Origin: CBDCLY01 sp965218715
GTDB lineage: Bacteria; Bacteroidota; Bacteroidia; Flavobacteriales_E; Vicingaceae
Direction of reading: 5' to 3'
Length of the DNA: 49,346 bases
Assembly (NCBI GenBank): GCA_965218715.1
Contig: CBDCLY010000016.1
Location: forward strand, 1 to 49,346
Both the position numbers and the translations under genes were made by a program. How positions within the stretch are numbered: position 1 is the stretch's first letter; every line of letters begins with the position of its first letter. The notes beneath the pieces are model-generated. The model was not told the origin of the DNA. It did no database searches and saw only the letters and a list, made by a program, of their open reading frames with translations. Shown here one piece after another: positions 1 through 9,034 of the stretch.

Positions 1-945
1 AATATCGACGATCCAGCCGCTAAAAGTCTTGATTTAGAGAAAGATGAAGATTTGATGAAGTTTGGGGGTTATCTTAGGTCAAAGGATACGAAATTCGCTG
101 ACCCTGTGTATAACTTTGAAATTCTGCAGAATAAGTTTCCTTACCTGGCAAATGCATTTGTAAATTCTGGGGTTGAAGCTTTCCAAAACCAGGACTACAA
201 AACGGCAAAATCTTATTCTGAAAAATCAATAACACTAAATGCAATTGCTGGTAAAGTAGATTCTTTAGGAATGTATAATGCTGCCTTGGCTTCGGAAAAC
301 CTTGAGGATTATGATGATGCCATATTATATTACAACATGTTGGCTCAAATTGGTTACGGTGGGCCTGAAATTTATTTGTACATGGCCAATACTTTAAATA
401 AAAAAGGTGACACGGCGAAAAGGATGGAAGTAATCAGAATGGGATTGGAAAAGTATCCTGATAATTCAGACTTGATGATTGAAGAATTAAGTCATCTTCT
501 AAGAACAGGACAATCTGAAAAGGCAATGGAAAATTTCCAAAAGGCAATAGATGCCATGCCAGATAATCCAACCTTGTACTACAATAGAGGTTTTACCTAC
601 GAAGGGTTGAAAGAAACGGAAAAAGCTGCAGCAGATTACCAAAAAGCAATGGAACTAGATCCTAAATTTTTCGATCCAGCGTATAATTTAGGAGCAATGT
701 ATTATAACCTTGGAGTAGAATGGAACAATAAAGCCAGCAGCTATGATTTAAGTGAGACCTCTAAATACAAAGAGGCGAACGAAAAAGCAAAGGAGTATTT
801 TAATAAAGCAATGCCTGCACTTGAACAAGCGCACGAAATTGATGCAAGCGATCAAAATACCATGGCTTCATTAATTAGTATTTATTCCCGACAAGGAGAC
901 GAAGAAAAGTATACTGCAATGAAAGCAAAATTGCAAGGAAATTAA
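1..945 (+). CDS. TPR-repeat protein, 5' end outside window
   Basis: The reading frame is open from the first base of the window, so the N-terminus is missing; the TTG/ATG codons at 52-57 are internal. The visible 314 codons carry several tetratricopeptide repeats, for example a repeat around the LYYNRGFTYEGLKETEKAAADY segment with the usual small/aromatic spacing and the following AMELDPKF turn. A long Lys/Glu-rich insert sits near the C-terminus and the protein ends on another TPR-like helix pair. TPR arrays act as protein-binding scaffolds; the partner cannot be deduced here. The gene converges on the carotenoid operon and ends just before a bidirectional terminator. Identity as a TPR protein is secure, function is not. 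Confidence 0.85.
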   Translation, partial: NIDDPAAKSLDLEKDEDLMKFGGYLRSKDTKFADPVYNFEILQNKFPYLANAFVNSGVEAFQNQDYKTAKSYSEKSITLNAIAGKVDSLGMYNAALASENLEDYDDAILYYNMLAQIGYGGPEIYLYMANTLNKKGDTAKRMEVIRMGLEKYPDNSDLMIEELSHLLRTGQSEKAMENFQKAIDAMPDNPTLYYNRGFTYEGLKETEKAAADYQKAMELDPKFFDPAYNLGAMYYNLGVEWNNKASSYDLSETSKYKEANEKAKEYFNKAMPALEQAHEIDASDQNTMASLISIYSRQGDEEKYTAMKAKLQGN

Positions 946-960
946 AATTATTTAGTCTAT

Positions 961-991
961 AAAAAGCCTTGATTTCAAGGCTTTTTTTTTG
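961..991. terminator. Bidirectional rho-independent terminator between TPR gene and crtY
   Basis: A perfect 9-bp stem, AAGCCTTGA (964-972) with TCAAGGCTT (975-983), is followed by a run of nine T on the plus strand and preceded by five A, which become T on the minus strand. It serves the TPR gene and the carotenoid operon. The crtY stop codon (977-975) and its last codons lie inside the stem. Confidence 0.85.
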
Positions 992-1691
992 TCCTATTTT
1001 TTAGAATAGAATGCCTTCTGGAAATATTCAAAAGACCAACATTCATAAGAATCAAACAAAGACCATAAAAAACATCGACAATTGGAATGCTTAAATACCT
1101 AATTCCAAGATGATGTTTAGGATCATACCAAACAACCTCCTGTTCAATTCCTGTCCCAGTTAAGATCCCATTTACTATGGTAAAGGGAATTAATAATATT
1201 CCATAGCTTGTAATGAATTGTGGGAACCAAGCAATTTTTTTCAAATGGATGTAAATCAACAAAAGAAGCAATAAAGCAAAGGTGCTAAAGGTGTACCATT
1301 GATTTGAAAACAAAAACAATAGGACAATTGAAATCAGAACTAGCCCGAACAATAATAGTTTAAACAGGTTTTGCTTTGGATAGGGTGGGAGCGCTATTCT
1401 TAGTTTTATGGCATGATAGGTGAAAACACAGGCATAAGGGATGCATGTGAAGAAAAGGACCTCTTCTAGAGGTAAGTTCCACAGCTGAACTCCAGTTAAG
1501 TATTTCGGATTAAACCCCCAAATGCCTAATTCAGTAAAGTAAATGTCCCAAAGAATGAAGAATGATGCAGAAATGAGATTCGCAGAGAAGAATGCCTTCC
1601 ATTTTTGATGAAATTGTAATTTTTTATGAAATGAAAAAATAAAGGGTATGAAAATAGCCCCAATATTCACATATAGGTATAAAAGCTCCAA
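975..1691 (-). CDS. Lycopene cyclase, CrtYcd type
   Basis: This 238-residue, very hydrophobic protein has about seven membrane segments and the tandem lycopene-cyclase domain layout of fused CrtYc/CrtYd proteins, with the recurring elements WDIYFTELGIWGFNP and LPLEEVLFF in the first half and a degenerate second copy (VDVFYG) in the second. The family cyclises the ends of lycopene to give beta-carotene-type products in the membrane. The start is a TTG at 1691: it is the first initiation codon after an in-frame TAA, and homologues begin with the same YLYxNIG motif. It lies two bases after the idi stop codon, so it is the last gene of the operon. The stop codon lies within the terminator hairpin. 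Confidence 0.85.
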   Translation of the reverse strand: MELLYLYVNIGAIFIPFIFSFHKKLQFHQKWKAFFSANLISASFFILWDIYFTELGIWGFNPKYLTGVQLWNLPLEEVLFFTCIPYACVFTYHAIKLRIALPPYPKQNLFKLLLFGLVLISIVLLFLFSNQWYTFSTFALLLLLLIYIHLKKIAWFPQFITSYGILLIPFTIVNGILTGTGIEQEVVWYDPKHHLGIRYLSIPIVDVFYGLCLILMNVGLLNISRRHSILKNRTKKKP

Positions 1692-1692
1692 A

Positions 1693-2235
1693 TTAACTGG
1701 CTTGATTTAGAGGCTTTTTCTTGTCCATTTCCATAAATGAATCAATCTGTTCTAAACAGATTTTAAACCAAGAAGTATAGTTTTCAGGGTGAATTGAGAT
1801 ATCTTGTTTCAATTCATCCATATTTACATACTTGTATTCAGACACTTCATTCGGATTTATTTTTGGTACCTTATCAGAAAACCCAACGTAAACATGGTCG
1901 AATTCATACTCTGTTAACCCATTTTCAAAACTTGTTCTATAAAGGAATTGATGCAAATGCCGTAATGAGGGAATTTAATCCCATTTCTTCCTGCAATCTT
2001 CTATGTGCTGAAACCAATGTTTGTTCATCTGGTCGTGGATGGCTGCAGCAGGTATTCGTCCAAAGGTTAGGGGAATGATATTTGCCTTTTGCTCTTTTTT
2101 GCAATAACATTTCATTTTTAGAATTAAAATAAAAACAGAAAATGCACGATGAAGCAATCCCTCCTTATGAGCTTGCAATTTCTCCATAACCCCAATTGCT
2201 TTATCATTTACATCTACTAGTATCACTTTCTCCAT
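1693..2235 (-). pseudogene. idi: Isopentenyl-diphosphate delta-isomerase (type I), two frameshifts
   Basis: The gene encodes a Nudix-fold type I IPP isomerase that interconverts IPP and DMAPP for isoprenoid and carotenoid synthesis. The start is ATG at 2235 (MEKVILVD). Two single-base indels interrupt it: one T is missing from the coding-strand run at 2126-2129 and one base is extra in the run at 1955-1957. Undoing both gives 180 residues, the normal length, with FNSKNEMLLQKRA, the catalytic-cysteine motif TNTCCSHP, the Nudix-type RRLQEEMG helix, and NGLTEYEFDHVYVG with the metal-binding Glu. Every active-site element is intact, so this is either sequence error or very recent damage. It starts 8 bases after the preceding small gene and runs directly into the cyclase gene. 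Confidence 0.85.
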
Positions 2236-2243
2236 GGCAACAA

Positions 2244-2723
2244 TCAATTCAATCCACTAATCTCATTTTCATTAAAAAAATCATTTATCCTGATTTTTAA
2301 ATCTTGGTCTTGAAGAGTATCCCAAGCCATAATTATGTACGACTTATCCTCTAGAAGGTTTTGCTGATAATTAAGAAATCTTGGTATACTATTTTGAATG
2401 CTGTATCTAAGGTATCTTAATTCAATGCTTTTATCGTCCTCTGCAATGGCATTCTCTAAAAAGCAATTTACCTTTATTGAAATGCTGAAATTTCCTAAAT
2501 GGATTGAACTTTTCTCTTGCCATTAATAGGTTTCCCATTCCTTTGTAGGCCTTAATAATGGATTTGTTTTTTAGCTTAAATTGGTCAAGTTGAACTAAGA
2601 AAAGTTCAGGCTCAATCTCTTCCTTAGCAGCCCTATAAAACAAATCTCTAAGAGCGAGCTGCTCACTTGATGGGCCATAGGTGTTAATGATCAACGAAAT
2701 GAAAAAATGAAAAGCAATTTCAT
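2244..2723 (-). pseudogene. Secreted protein of unknown function inside the carotenoid operon, two frameshifts
   Basis: The start is ATG 2723-2721, which overlaps the crtB stop codon by one base (TAATG), so translation is coupled. Adding one base in the run at 2697-2699 and removing one from 2458-2462 gives a continuous 159-residue protein. It starts with a short signal peptide (MKLLFIFSFSLIINTYG) and continues with an alpha-helical region that resembles a TPR-like repeat: KAYKGMGNLLMA, NPFRKFQHFNKGKLLLENAI, ELRYLRYSIQ. From memory, similar small proteins occur next to carotenoid genes in other Bacteroidota, but no biochemical role is known to me. The position between crtB and idi suggests a role linked to carotenoid production, placement or membrane organisation; that part is inference. 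Confidence 0.75.
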
Positions 2724-3560
2724 TAAAGTAGTTTGAGGTGATATTTAAGGTAAATGCTACACAACAAAGTAATTTTTCTAAAATTAGAAACTCTAATTCT
2801 ATTCTCTAGAATTTGGTCAACCGTGGTTTGTTTTATTTTTTTGAATAGTTTTATATAATAAACATAGGCTAAATAAACTCCTAGTTTCGAATTGGGAGGT
2901 AATTTTTTTATACCTACAAGGGATTTCTTAAAATTAATTTCGATTTCATTTTCAATTTTTATTTTATCGTTTGAGCTGAAATTATTCATATCAATTCCAG
3001 GAAAATAAGACCTCCCTAAATCCTTAAAATCTGCCTTAAGGTCACGCAAAAAGTTTACCTTTTGAAAAGCAGCGCCTAACTTCATTGCAGTAGGTTTTAG
3101 ATGATTATAGGATTCCTCATCATTATTTGTGAAAATTTTTAAGCACATAAGGCCAACCACTTCAGCGGAACCCAAAATATAATCCTCGTATTTCCTTTGA
3201 TCGTAAGCTGTTTCATTCAAGTCCATTTCCATGCTCAAAAGAAATTGATCGATTAGTTCTAATTTCTATATTGAATTGATTTACACTTGCTTGAAATGAA
3301 TTCAGTACTGGGTTTAAGCTAATTCCTTGACTAATGGCAAGGTGTGTATCTTCCTTAAACTTTTTAAGTAATTCTAATTTGTTAAACTCATGGAATGAAT
3401 CTACAATCTCATCTGCCAAACGAACAAAACCATAGATTGAATAAATTGGAGTTCTGATGCTCTTGTCAAGCAAGTTAATGCCTAAAGAAAAGCTTGTACT
3501 ATAGGCTTTGGTAGTTAATTTACTACATTCAAAAGAAACAGAATCATAAAGTTCTTTCAT
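2723..3560 (-). pseudogene. crtB: Phytoene synthase, one frameshift
   Basis: CrtB condenses two geranylgeranyl diphosphates head to head to give 15-cis phytoene. The 115-residue N-terminal piece contains the first aspartate motif DEIVD (D50, D54), and the C-terminal piece contains NFLRDLKADFKDLGR with the second aspartate-rich motif. The break is one extra base (T on the plus strand) at about 3260. Removing it restores NIEIELIDQFLLSMEMDLNE and a 278-residue protein, the normal size, ending in the usual RIRVSNFRKITLL helix. Unlike most of its neighbours, this indel is not in a homopolymer. The start lies one base after the crtI stop, and the stop overlaps the next ATG by one base. Catalytic residues are complete, so the enzyme is probably functional if the indel is an artefact. 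Confidence 0.9.
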
Positions 3561-3561
3561 A

Positions 3562-5053
3562 TCAAATCTTCTTGAAATACTTATTTAATTGTTCTGCAGC
3601 AATTTGACCAGAAATTATTGAAGGAGGAACACCAGGGCCAGGAACTGTAAGCTGACCTGCATACCATAGATTCTCAATTTTTTTGTTTCTAATTTTAGGC
3701 TTCAAATTGGCTGTCTGATTTAGGGTGTTAGCCAAACCATATGCATTCCCTTTATAGGCATTGTAATCTAATTCGAAATCGTGGATGCAATAACTCTTTT
3801 TGTAAACGATGTGTTCGTCAATTTGTTCACCAGTAAATTTTTCAATTCTTTCCATCATTGTTTTGAAGTACTCTTCTCTTATTAGATCATTGTCTTCAAT
3901 ACCTGGTGAAATTGGCATGAGTAGGAATAAATTCTCATTTCTTATTGGGGCAGTTGAAGAGTCAGTCTTTGATGGACAACAAACATAGAATAAAGGTTTG
4001 CTTGGCCACTTTTTATTTTCATAAATGTCTTTTGCATGAGAATCTAGGTCTTCATCAAAAAAACAAATTATGATGTAACAACTTGCTAACTTTCTTGTTG
4101 ATGCCTAAATAAAAAATTAACGAGGAAGGGGCAAATACTCTTTTTTCCCAATACTCTTCAGAATAGTTGCGGTATTTAGGGTTTAGTAATTTCTGTTCAA
4201 CATGAGCGTAATCTGCTGCTGCAATAATTCCATTAAGTTTCAATTTTTCTTCTCCTAAATGGATGCCTTCAATTTTCTTATCCTTTACATCGATTGAGGA
4301 GACATTTGCGTTGTTGTGGAATTGCACACCATGTTCTTTGGCAACTTGTTTCATTCCTTCAATGACACTAGCAAATCCTCCCATAGGATAGTATGTTCCT
4401 AATTTCAATCCTGCATAATTCATTAAACTATAAAGAGCAGGAGTATTTTTTGGCATTGCACCCAAAAAAAGTATTGGAAATTCCATTAATGAGATTAAGC
4501 GTGGATTAGAAAAAAACTTTCTAACATGTTGGCCAAAAGAAGAAAAAACTTGCAGCTTAAAAACTCCTTTCGCTAAATCTAATCTTAACAATTCTGTAAT
4601 TGAGTTTCCAGGAAGGAATACAAGATCATTAATGCCCACCTTGTATTTGTATTCAGCCTCTTTCATGAATTTATTCAATTGATCTGCGGCACCCTTTTCA
4701 ATTGATTCAAAAAGAATCAGCAAATCATCGAAATTATCAGGAATTGAAAGGCTTTCATTATCATTATAAATAATTTGAAAACCAGGGTCTAACTTCTTTA
4801 AATCGTAATAATCGCTCGTTTCTTTTCCAAACAATTCAAAAAATTGATCAAATACATCTGGCATCCAATACCAACTTGGGCCCATATCAAAGGAAAAACC
4901 TTCTGCTTGAAATTGTCTTGCTCTTCCACCAAAAGTTTCATTTTTTTCGAATAAATGAACCTGGTAATTTTTCTTGGCCAAAATTGCAGCGCTTGCTAGA
5001 CCAGCAAAGCCAGAACCAATTATTCCAATTTTTCTATCTGAGGAATTAGCCAT
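3562..5053 (-). pseudogene. crtI: Phytoene desaturase, one frameshift
   Basis: CrtI introduces the double bonds that turn phytoene into lycopene, using FAD. The N-terminus has the dinucleotide-binding GxGxxG at residues 13-18 (IIGSGFAGLASA) and FEKNETFGGRA, followed by FDMGPSWYWMPDVF. The C-terminal FAD motif is NLWYAGQLTVPGPGVPPSIISGQ. A run of seven T on the coding strand (4057-4063) carries one base too many. With six, the reading frame continues from HHNLFFDEDLDSHAKDIYEN to the C-terminal part and gives 496 residues, the normal size for the family. The start ATG at 5053 lies three bases after the merR stop. It is the second gene of the operon. Confidence 0.9.
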
Positions 5054-5056
5054 TTG

Positions 5057-5944
5057 CTATTTTTCGATGAGTTCAATTAATGTTTCAACATTATTTAAAG
5101 TATAGAATCGATCAGGTAACTCAAGTTGATTTAGAATTGAGGGCAATCCTGCCGCATAAGAAGAAGCCCCTTTAAACCCTGATTCCATTTCATTTATTAA
5201 GTTTTGACAATATTCTTTATTGCTATTCTTTACAAAAAAGAAGAGCACTGCGTCTGCGCTAACTGATTTAAAGGCAGAAATTGCATTGTCTAAAGGCACT
5301 CTTTGACCTAAGTAGTATACCTTCTTGCCATATGAACTTAAAAGATAGGAGGAAAGAAGCAGGCCAATTTCATGGTCTTCATTCTCAGGTAAAAATAATA
5401 GCCATTTATCTGAGCCATTTTCAGTTTCAGGAAGACGCTCAATAGCTGCGTGCAACTTTTGTATAATTAGATTTGATATAAAGTGTTCTTGAGCAGGAAT
5501 AAGTTTGCTGTTGGTCCACATGAGCCCAACTCTAACTAGCATGGGGTAAATAACTTTTAAAAAAGCATTTGGCATTCCATATTTTTTAATGGTTTTTACA
5601 AATCCTAAATTAAATTGATGTTCATCGTACTCTAATCCAGCAACTATTAATTGATTGATAAAGGTGGAATTTGTTCCAGATTCAAGACTATGCCTTTCAA
5701 TCAATTCCTGAATAATAATTGACCTATTTGAATCGCTTAATGCTGCAATTTTTGAAATTTTATGACCATTCTCTAATAAAGTAGAAGTGTTTAACAATCT
5801 TCTCATTTGAGCATCATCATAAACTCTAATGTTGGTCTTAGTTCTTGTAGGGGTTAGAAGGCCATATCGTTGTTCCCAAATTCTAATGGTATGCGCTTTA
5901 ATGCCGCTGATGGAAGAAAGGTCTTGAATGCTGTATAATGCCAT
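5057..5944 (-). CDS. MerR-family regulator with cobalamin-binding domain, CarH/LitR type
   Basis: Residues 1-70 form a MerR winged helix-turn-helix (YSIQDLSSISGIKAHTIRIWEQRYGLL is the diagnostic start). Residues 95-170 form a four-helix bundle carrying W143-x9-E153-H154, the motif that shields adenosylcobalamin in CarH photoreceptors. Residues 180-295 form a Rossmann-like B12 domain with E189-D-H191-x-x-G, whose His is the lower axial cobalt ligand in CarH. In the known family, dark AdoCbl-bound tetramers repress carotenoid genes and light breaks the Co-C bond and releases DNA. All key residues are present, so light-dependent control is a sound prediction but unproven here. It is the first gene of the operon, three bases before crtI, so it should control its own synthesis. 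Confidence 0.85.
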   Translation of the reverse strand: MALYSIQDLSSISGIKAHTIRIWEQRYGLLTPTRTKTNIRVYDDAQMRRLLNTSTLLENGHKISKIAALSDSNRSIIIQELIERHSLESGTNSTFINQLIVAGLEYDEHQFNLGFVKTIKKYGMPNAFLKVIYPMLVRVGLMWTNSKLIPAQEHFISNLIIQKLHAAIERLPETENGSDKWLLFLPENEDHEIGLLLSSYLLSSYGKKVYYLGQRVPLDNAISAFKSVSADAVLFFFVKNSNKEYCQNLINEMESGFKGASSYAAGLPSILNQLELPDRFYTLNNVETLIELIEK

Positions 5945-5963
5945 GTGTGAAAATCTGTTCTTC

Positions 5964-6000
5964 TAACAAGGTTTCTTGAAAAAAGTTCAATTTATAACAA
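5964..6000 (-). promoter_or_regulatory. Candidate operator of the CarH-like regulator upstream of the carotenoid operon
   Basis: On the minus strand two identical TTGTTA hexamers (6000-5995 and 5969-5964) lie 31 bases apart, about three helical turns. A TTGAAC lies 10 bases after the first. The middle element also forms an inverted repeat, TTGAA-N5-TTCAA (5990-5976). Phased half-sites upstream of the first gene are what a tetrameric CarH-type repressor would need. I see no strong TAnnTTTG promoter element to anchor it, so this remains a candidate. Confidence 0.4.
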
Positions 6001-6071
6001 GAAATCTTTTGAATGGTAATTATTTGATGAAAAAATAATGATTGCTTATATCAAAACCTTTAATATTTCAT

Positions 6072-7247
6072 TCATTCTTTTGGTACTGTACTTTCCTCAT
6101 TCCTTCTCTCAACTTTATAATAAGGCGATAATATCTCAATGTTCTCTTCTCTAAAAACATCTTGAATGTGTTGGTTCAATTCTGAGAATGTTTTCGCCAT
6201 TTTTAATGGCTCTTTGGTATATCCATTGAGTTCATAGGCAACATTAAAGTCGTTCAGGGCGGTTTGCAATACAAAAGGTTTCGGATCTGAAAGGATATTT
6301 GAAGTTCGATTGGCAGCTTCAGTTAACATTTCGTGAACCTTTCTCCAAGGAACATCATAGCCAATTGTAATGGTGGTATGGATGAATACGCCCTTGCCTT
6401 TTTCCTTTGAGCTATAATTGATGATTTGGCTTTCTGAGACGGTTTTGTTTGGAACACTTATTTCTTCATTTTTAGGGGTAATTAATCGCGTAACCAATAT
6501 GCTTTTAGAAACAACGCGTCCTAAGTTTTCACCAATCTGAACCACATCACCTATGATAAAAGGCCGCATGTAAATGATCATTAAACCTCCAACAGCATTG
6601 GCAACAAAACCAGTTGACCCTAGCGATAACAATACTCCCATGAAAATAGATAATCCCTGGAAAGCAGGGGAGTTGGAGCCTGGCAGGTAGGGGAATATGA
6701 TTACTATGGCGAAAATTAAAATAATAAATCGAATGATATTATAGGTTGGCTTCGACCATTCTTTATAAAAACCATCAATCTTTAATCGTTCTCTACTTAT
6801 TTCATCTGCGAAAAATTTCAACAATCGATTGATGTATCGAACAATTACAAATACAACAAGAATAAAGAAAAGGCTAGGCAAATAACTAATAAATGAGATT
6901 CCTAATTCCTTTAAAGGACTAAGGGTATAATCCAATATTGAATGGGCTATGTTTTTAGTCCAAGGAAAAATGCTAAACAGCAAAGGAAGCCAGAAATAGA
7001 AGCAAATTAAAATAATTAATAATCGAAAAACTTTAAGGAATCCAATAATCAATTGAGCCATATAGGCTGCCGTAAGAATTTGATAAGTTTTAAATTTGAA
7101 ACCCTTTATTTTGGTTCCAATGGCATCATTTATCTTTCCATTTAAATACTTAAAGAAGCGGTTGATCCCATAAACAAGAATTACAAAGCCTAATACAGCT
7201 AGTAAGGCTAGGCCTATATTGATTAACAATTCGTTGTCAAATTCCAT
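6072..7247 (-). CDS. Small-conductance mechanosensitive channel (MscS family)
   Basis: This 391-residue inner-membrane protein has about five hydrophobic segments: an N-terminal helix at residues 8-28, further helices around 65-95, 118-140 and 168-190, and the glycine/alanine-rich pore helix near 200-225 (GSTGFVANAVGGLMIIYMRP). The cytoplasmic vestibule follows, with the conserved GDVVQIGENLGRV turn and the VPNKTVSESQIINYS segment. MscS channels open under membrane tension and release solutes during hypo-osmotic shock. It is somewhat longer than E. coli MscS (286 residues) because of additional N-terminal helices. It lies 35 bases downstream of rlmF on the same strand and may share its transcript. 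Confidence 0.9.
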   Translation of the reverse strand: MEFDNELLINIGLALLAVLGFVILVYGINRFFKYLNGKINDAIGTKIKGFKFKTYQILTAAYMAQLIIGFLKVFRLLIILICFYFWLPLLFSIFPWTKNIAHSILDYTLSPLKELGISFISYLPSLFFILVVFVIVRYINRLLKFFADEISRERLKIDGFYKEWSKPTYNIIRFIILIFAIVIIFPYLPGSNSPAFQGLSIFMGVLLSLGSTGFVANAVGGLMIIYMRPFIIGDVVQIGENLGRVVSKSILVTRLITPKNEEISVPNKTVSESQIINYSSKEKGKGVFIHTTITIGYDVPWRKVHEMLTEAANRTSNILSDPKPFVLQTALNDFNVAYELNGYTKEPLKMAKTFSELNQHIQDVFREENIEILSPYYKVERRNEESTVPKE

Positions 7248-7282
7248 TTTAGCAATTTAGGGTTTTATATGTGGAACTAGCA

Positions 7283-8179
7283 TTAAAATCGCCAGCATAA
7301 AATACGAGAAATCTTGTTGCCAGTTTTCATAGGAATTACCTTGATTTCTTTTGCGGAGAGTTTTTCTAATTCTTTAAACATATGATCAAGTGTGGTTTTC
7401 TTAGAAATCATACTGCTTATCCAATTTAATGATTCTGTGTTTGCTTTACTTTCTAAGATGAGTTTTTTAACAAAGGCGTACTCTCCGCCTTCACACCACA
7501 ATTCTTTGGCCTGTCCACCAAAATTCAGGATCATCTCCACCTGATTCTTTTTCCGCAAATTCCTCAATTTCTTTTTTGTAGCTTGTTCCGCTTCCTTGGC
7601 AGAAGAATGAAAGGGAGGATTGCAAATCACCAAATCAAAATAATCTTCCTTTCGAAGAATTCCATTCAATGTGTTTTTTGCCTCATTTTGTTTTCGAATA
7701 AATATCTTGTCCTTGAACTGAGGATTGTTCTTCAATATTACTTTACAAGAATTGATGGCGGATTGATCAATTTCCGATCCTACAAAACTCCAATTGAATA
7801 AGGAATGACCTAGAATAGGAAAAATACAACCAGCCCCAGTTCCAATATCAAGACAGTTTACTGGGTTTTTTTGCCCTTTTGATGGAATTAAATCAGCCAA
7901 ATGATGCAAATAATCAGATCTTCCAGGTACTGGCGGACAAAGAAAATTCTGAGGTATGGACCAATTTTTCACACCGTAATGTTTGGATAAAAGGGCCTTA
8001 TTTAATGCTACAACAGCCTGAGGGTTAAAGAAATTAATGCTAGTATCTCCTTTTGGGGTTTTAATGATATGATTTCTTAAGGATGGAGCATGTTTTACCA
8101 AATCTTTTAAATTGTACTTTGACCTATGTAAATTATTGGGGTGTAACTCCTGTTTTGTTTCTATCTTTATTTCACTCAT
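7283..8179 (-). CDS. rlmF: 23S rRNA (adenine-1618-N6)-methyltransferase
   Basis: The 298-residue protein matches the RlmF/YbiN family: an SAM-binding loop CLDIGTGAGCIFPILG (from about residue 109), the acidic end of the second strand (GSEID), and the N6-adenine methyltransferase catalytic motif NPPF at 187-190 within CNPPFHSSAKEA. RlmF methylates N6 of A1618 in 23S rRNA. A second family mark is FGGQAKELWCEGGEYAFV. The ATG follows the stop codon of the upstream barrel gene with no gap (TAAATG), so the two are translationally linked; the functional reason for that pairing is unclear. Confidence 0.92.
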   Translation of the reverse strand: MSEIKIETKQELHPNNLHRSKYNLKDLVKHAPSLRNHIIKTPKGDTSINFFNPQAVVALNKALLSKHYGVKNWSIPQNFLCPPVPGRSDYLHHLADLIPSKGQKNPVNCLDIGTGAGCIFPILGHSLFNWSFVGSEIDQSAINSCKVILKNNPQFKDKIFIRKQNEAKNTLNGILRKEDYFDLVICNPPFHSSAKEAEQATKKKLRNLRKKNQVEMILNFGGQAKELWCEGGEYAFVKKLILESKANTESLNWISSMISKKTTLDHMFKELEKLSAKEIKVIPMKTGNKISRILCWRF

Positions 8180-9034
8180 TTACCAATCGTTTTCTTCATC
8201 AATCTCTTCTTCAATTCCAACTGACCCCCAGGTGATACGCAAACCAACACTATGGGCAATCCCAAATTTTTCAAGATCATCATTTAACCTTGTTTTACTG
8301 TAATGTAAATTGTAATAAATGTCTAAATTCAATTGATTGGCTACGCTAAATTTATAACCCAATCCAGTTCCACCGCCATATCCAATTCCACCTGGTTTAA
8401 CATTAAAATCATCGTTTACGGGGTGTAAAATATCGTATCTAATCCCATTAATAGTGAAGTAATTGCTTTTCACCTCAAGATCATTCAAACTTCCAAAAAG
8501 GGACCAATACAATTTACTTGATCCATCCTCATAACAGTTGATTTGGGTCCCAAGATTCAGGTAGAATCGATTCTCTTTTCCTACTATAGGAATTCTTTCA
8601 TAGTTGGGTTCCACAGATTGATTGCTAGGATCATCAATGGCCATGGTGAAAAATTGCTTGTAGTTTAATCGTACACTATTTAAATCTGCAAACAAGCTGA
8701 TCTCATCATTGATCTCAAACCCCAAATGGAGTCCAACCTCAATAGCTGGTTCATATACCGGTTCAAATGGGAATTCAGCAATGTAGTATGGGTGAACAAA
8801 ATAATTATCAAATCGTTGTTTATAGAATTGAAGTCCTAATGTCCAATTGATTCCGTAATTGGTGATGTCTGGAGTTCCACTATAGAAATGAGCAGTATTG
8901 TCATTGGCAAAAAAAGCACCCATTTGTATTCCAGCAGTGAATCTCGAACCCTTTTTTTGTGGTTCGTCCTGACTGTATCCACTGAAATGAACAGCTATAA
9001 GAGCTATTAAGAAGAAGCTAAACTTTTTGCGCAT
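8180..9034 (-). CDS. Outer-membrane beta-barrel protein
   Basis: A cleavable signal peptide (about residues 1-21, ending in GYSQ) is followed by alternating hydrophobic/polar strands ending in aromatic residues, typical of a small outer-membrane barrel: GIQMGAFFANDN, YGINWTLGLQFY, AIEVGLHLGFEI, LNLDIYYNLHY, SVGLRITWGS. The glycine-rich GGIGYGGGTGLGYKF stretch is a common barrel feature. The C-terminus is a short acidic tail rather than the classical terminal aromatic strand. It is first in a minus-strand set with rlmF and mscS. No substrate or specific function can be assigned. Confidence 0.75.
   Translation of the reverse strand: MRKKFSFFLIALIAVHFSGYSQDEPQKKGSRFTAGIQMGAFFANDNTAHFYSGTPDITNYGINWTLGLQFYKQRFDNYFVHPYYIAEFPFEPVYEPAIEVGLHLGFEINDEISLFADLNSVRLNYKQFFTMAIDDPSNQSVEPNYERIPIVGKENRFYLNLGTQINCYEDGSSKLYWSLFGSLNDLEVKSNYFTINGIRYDILHPVNDDFNVKPGGIGYGGGTGLGYKFSVANQLNLDIYYNLHYSKTRLNDDLEKFGIAHSVGLRITWGSVGIEEEIDEENDW

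Noticed and set aside
1794..2078. Plus-strand open frame across the idi gene
   Set aside because: It is the antisense shadow of idi, whose Nudix and cysteine motifs are unmistakable on the minus strand.
1955..4063. Programmed ribosomal frameshifting as the explanation of the crt-operon breaks
   Set aside because: Five different genes would need it, several twice and in both directions, without consistent slippery heptamers or stimulatory structures; sequence error or decay is simpler.
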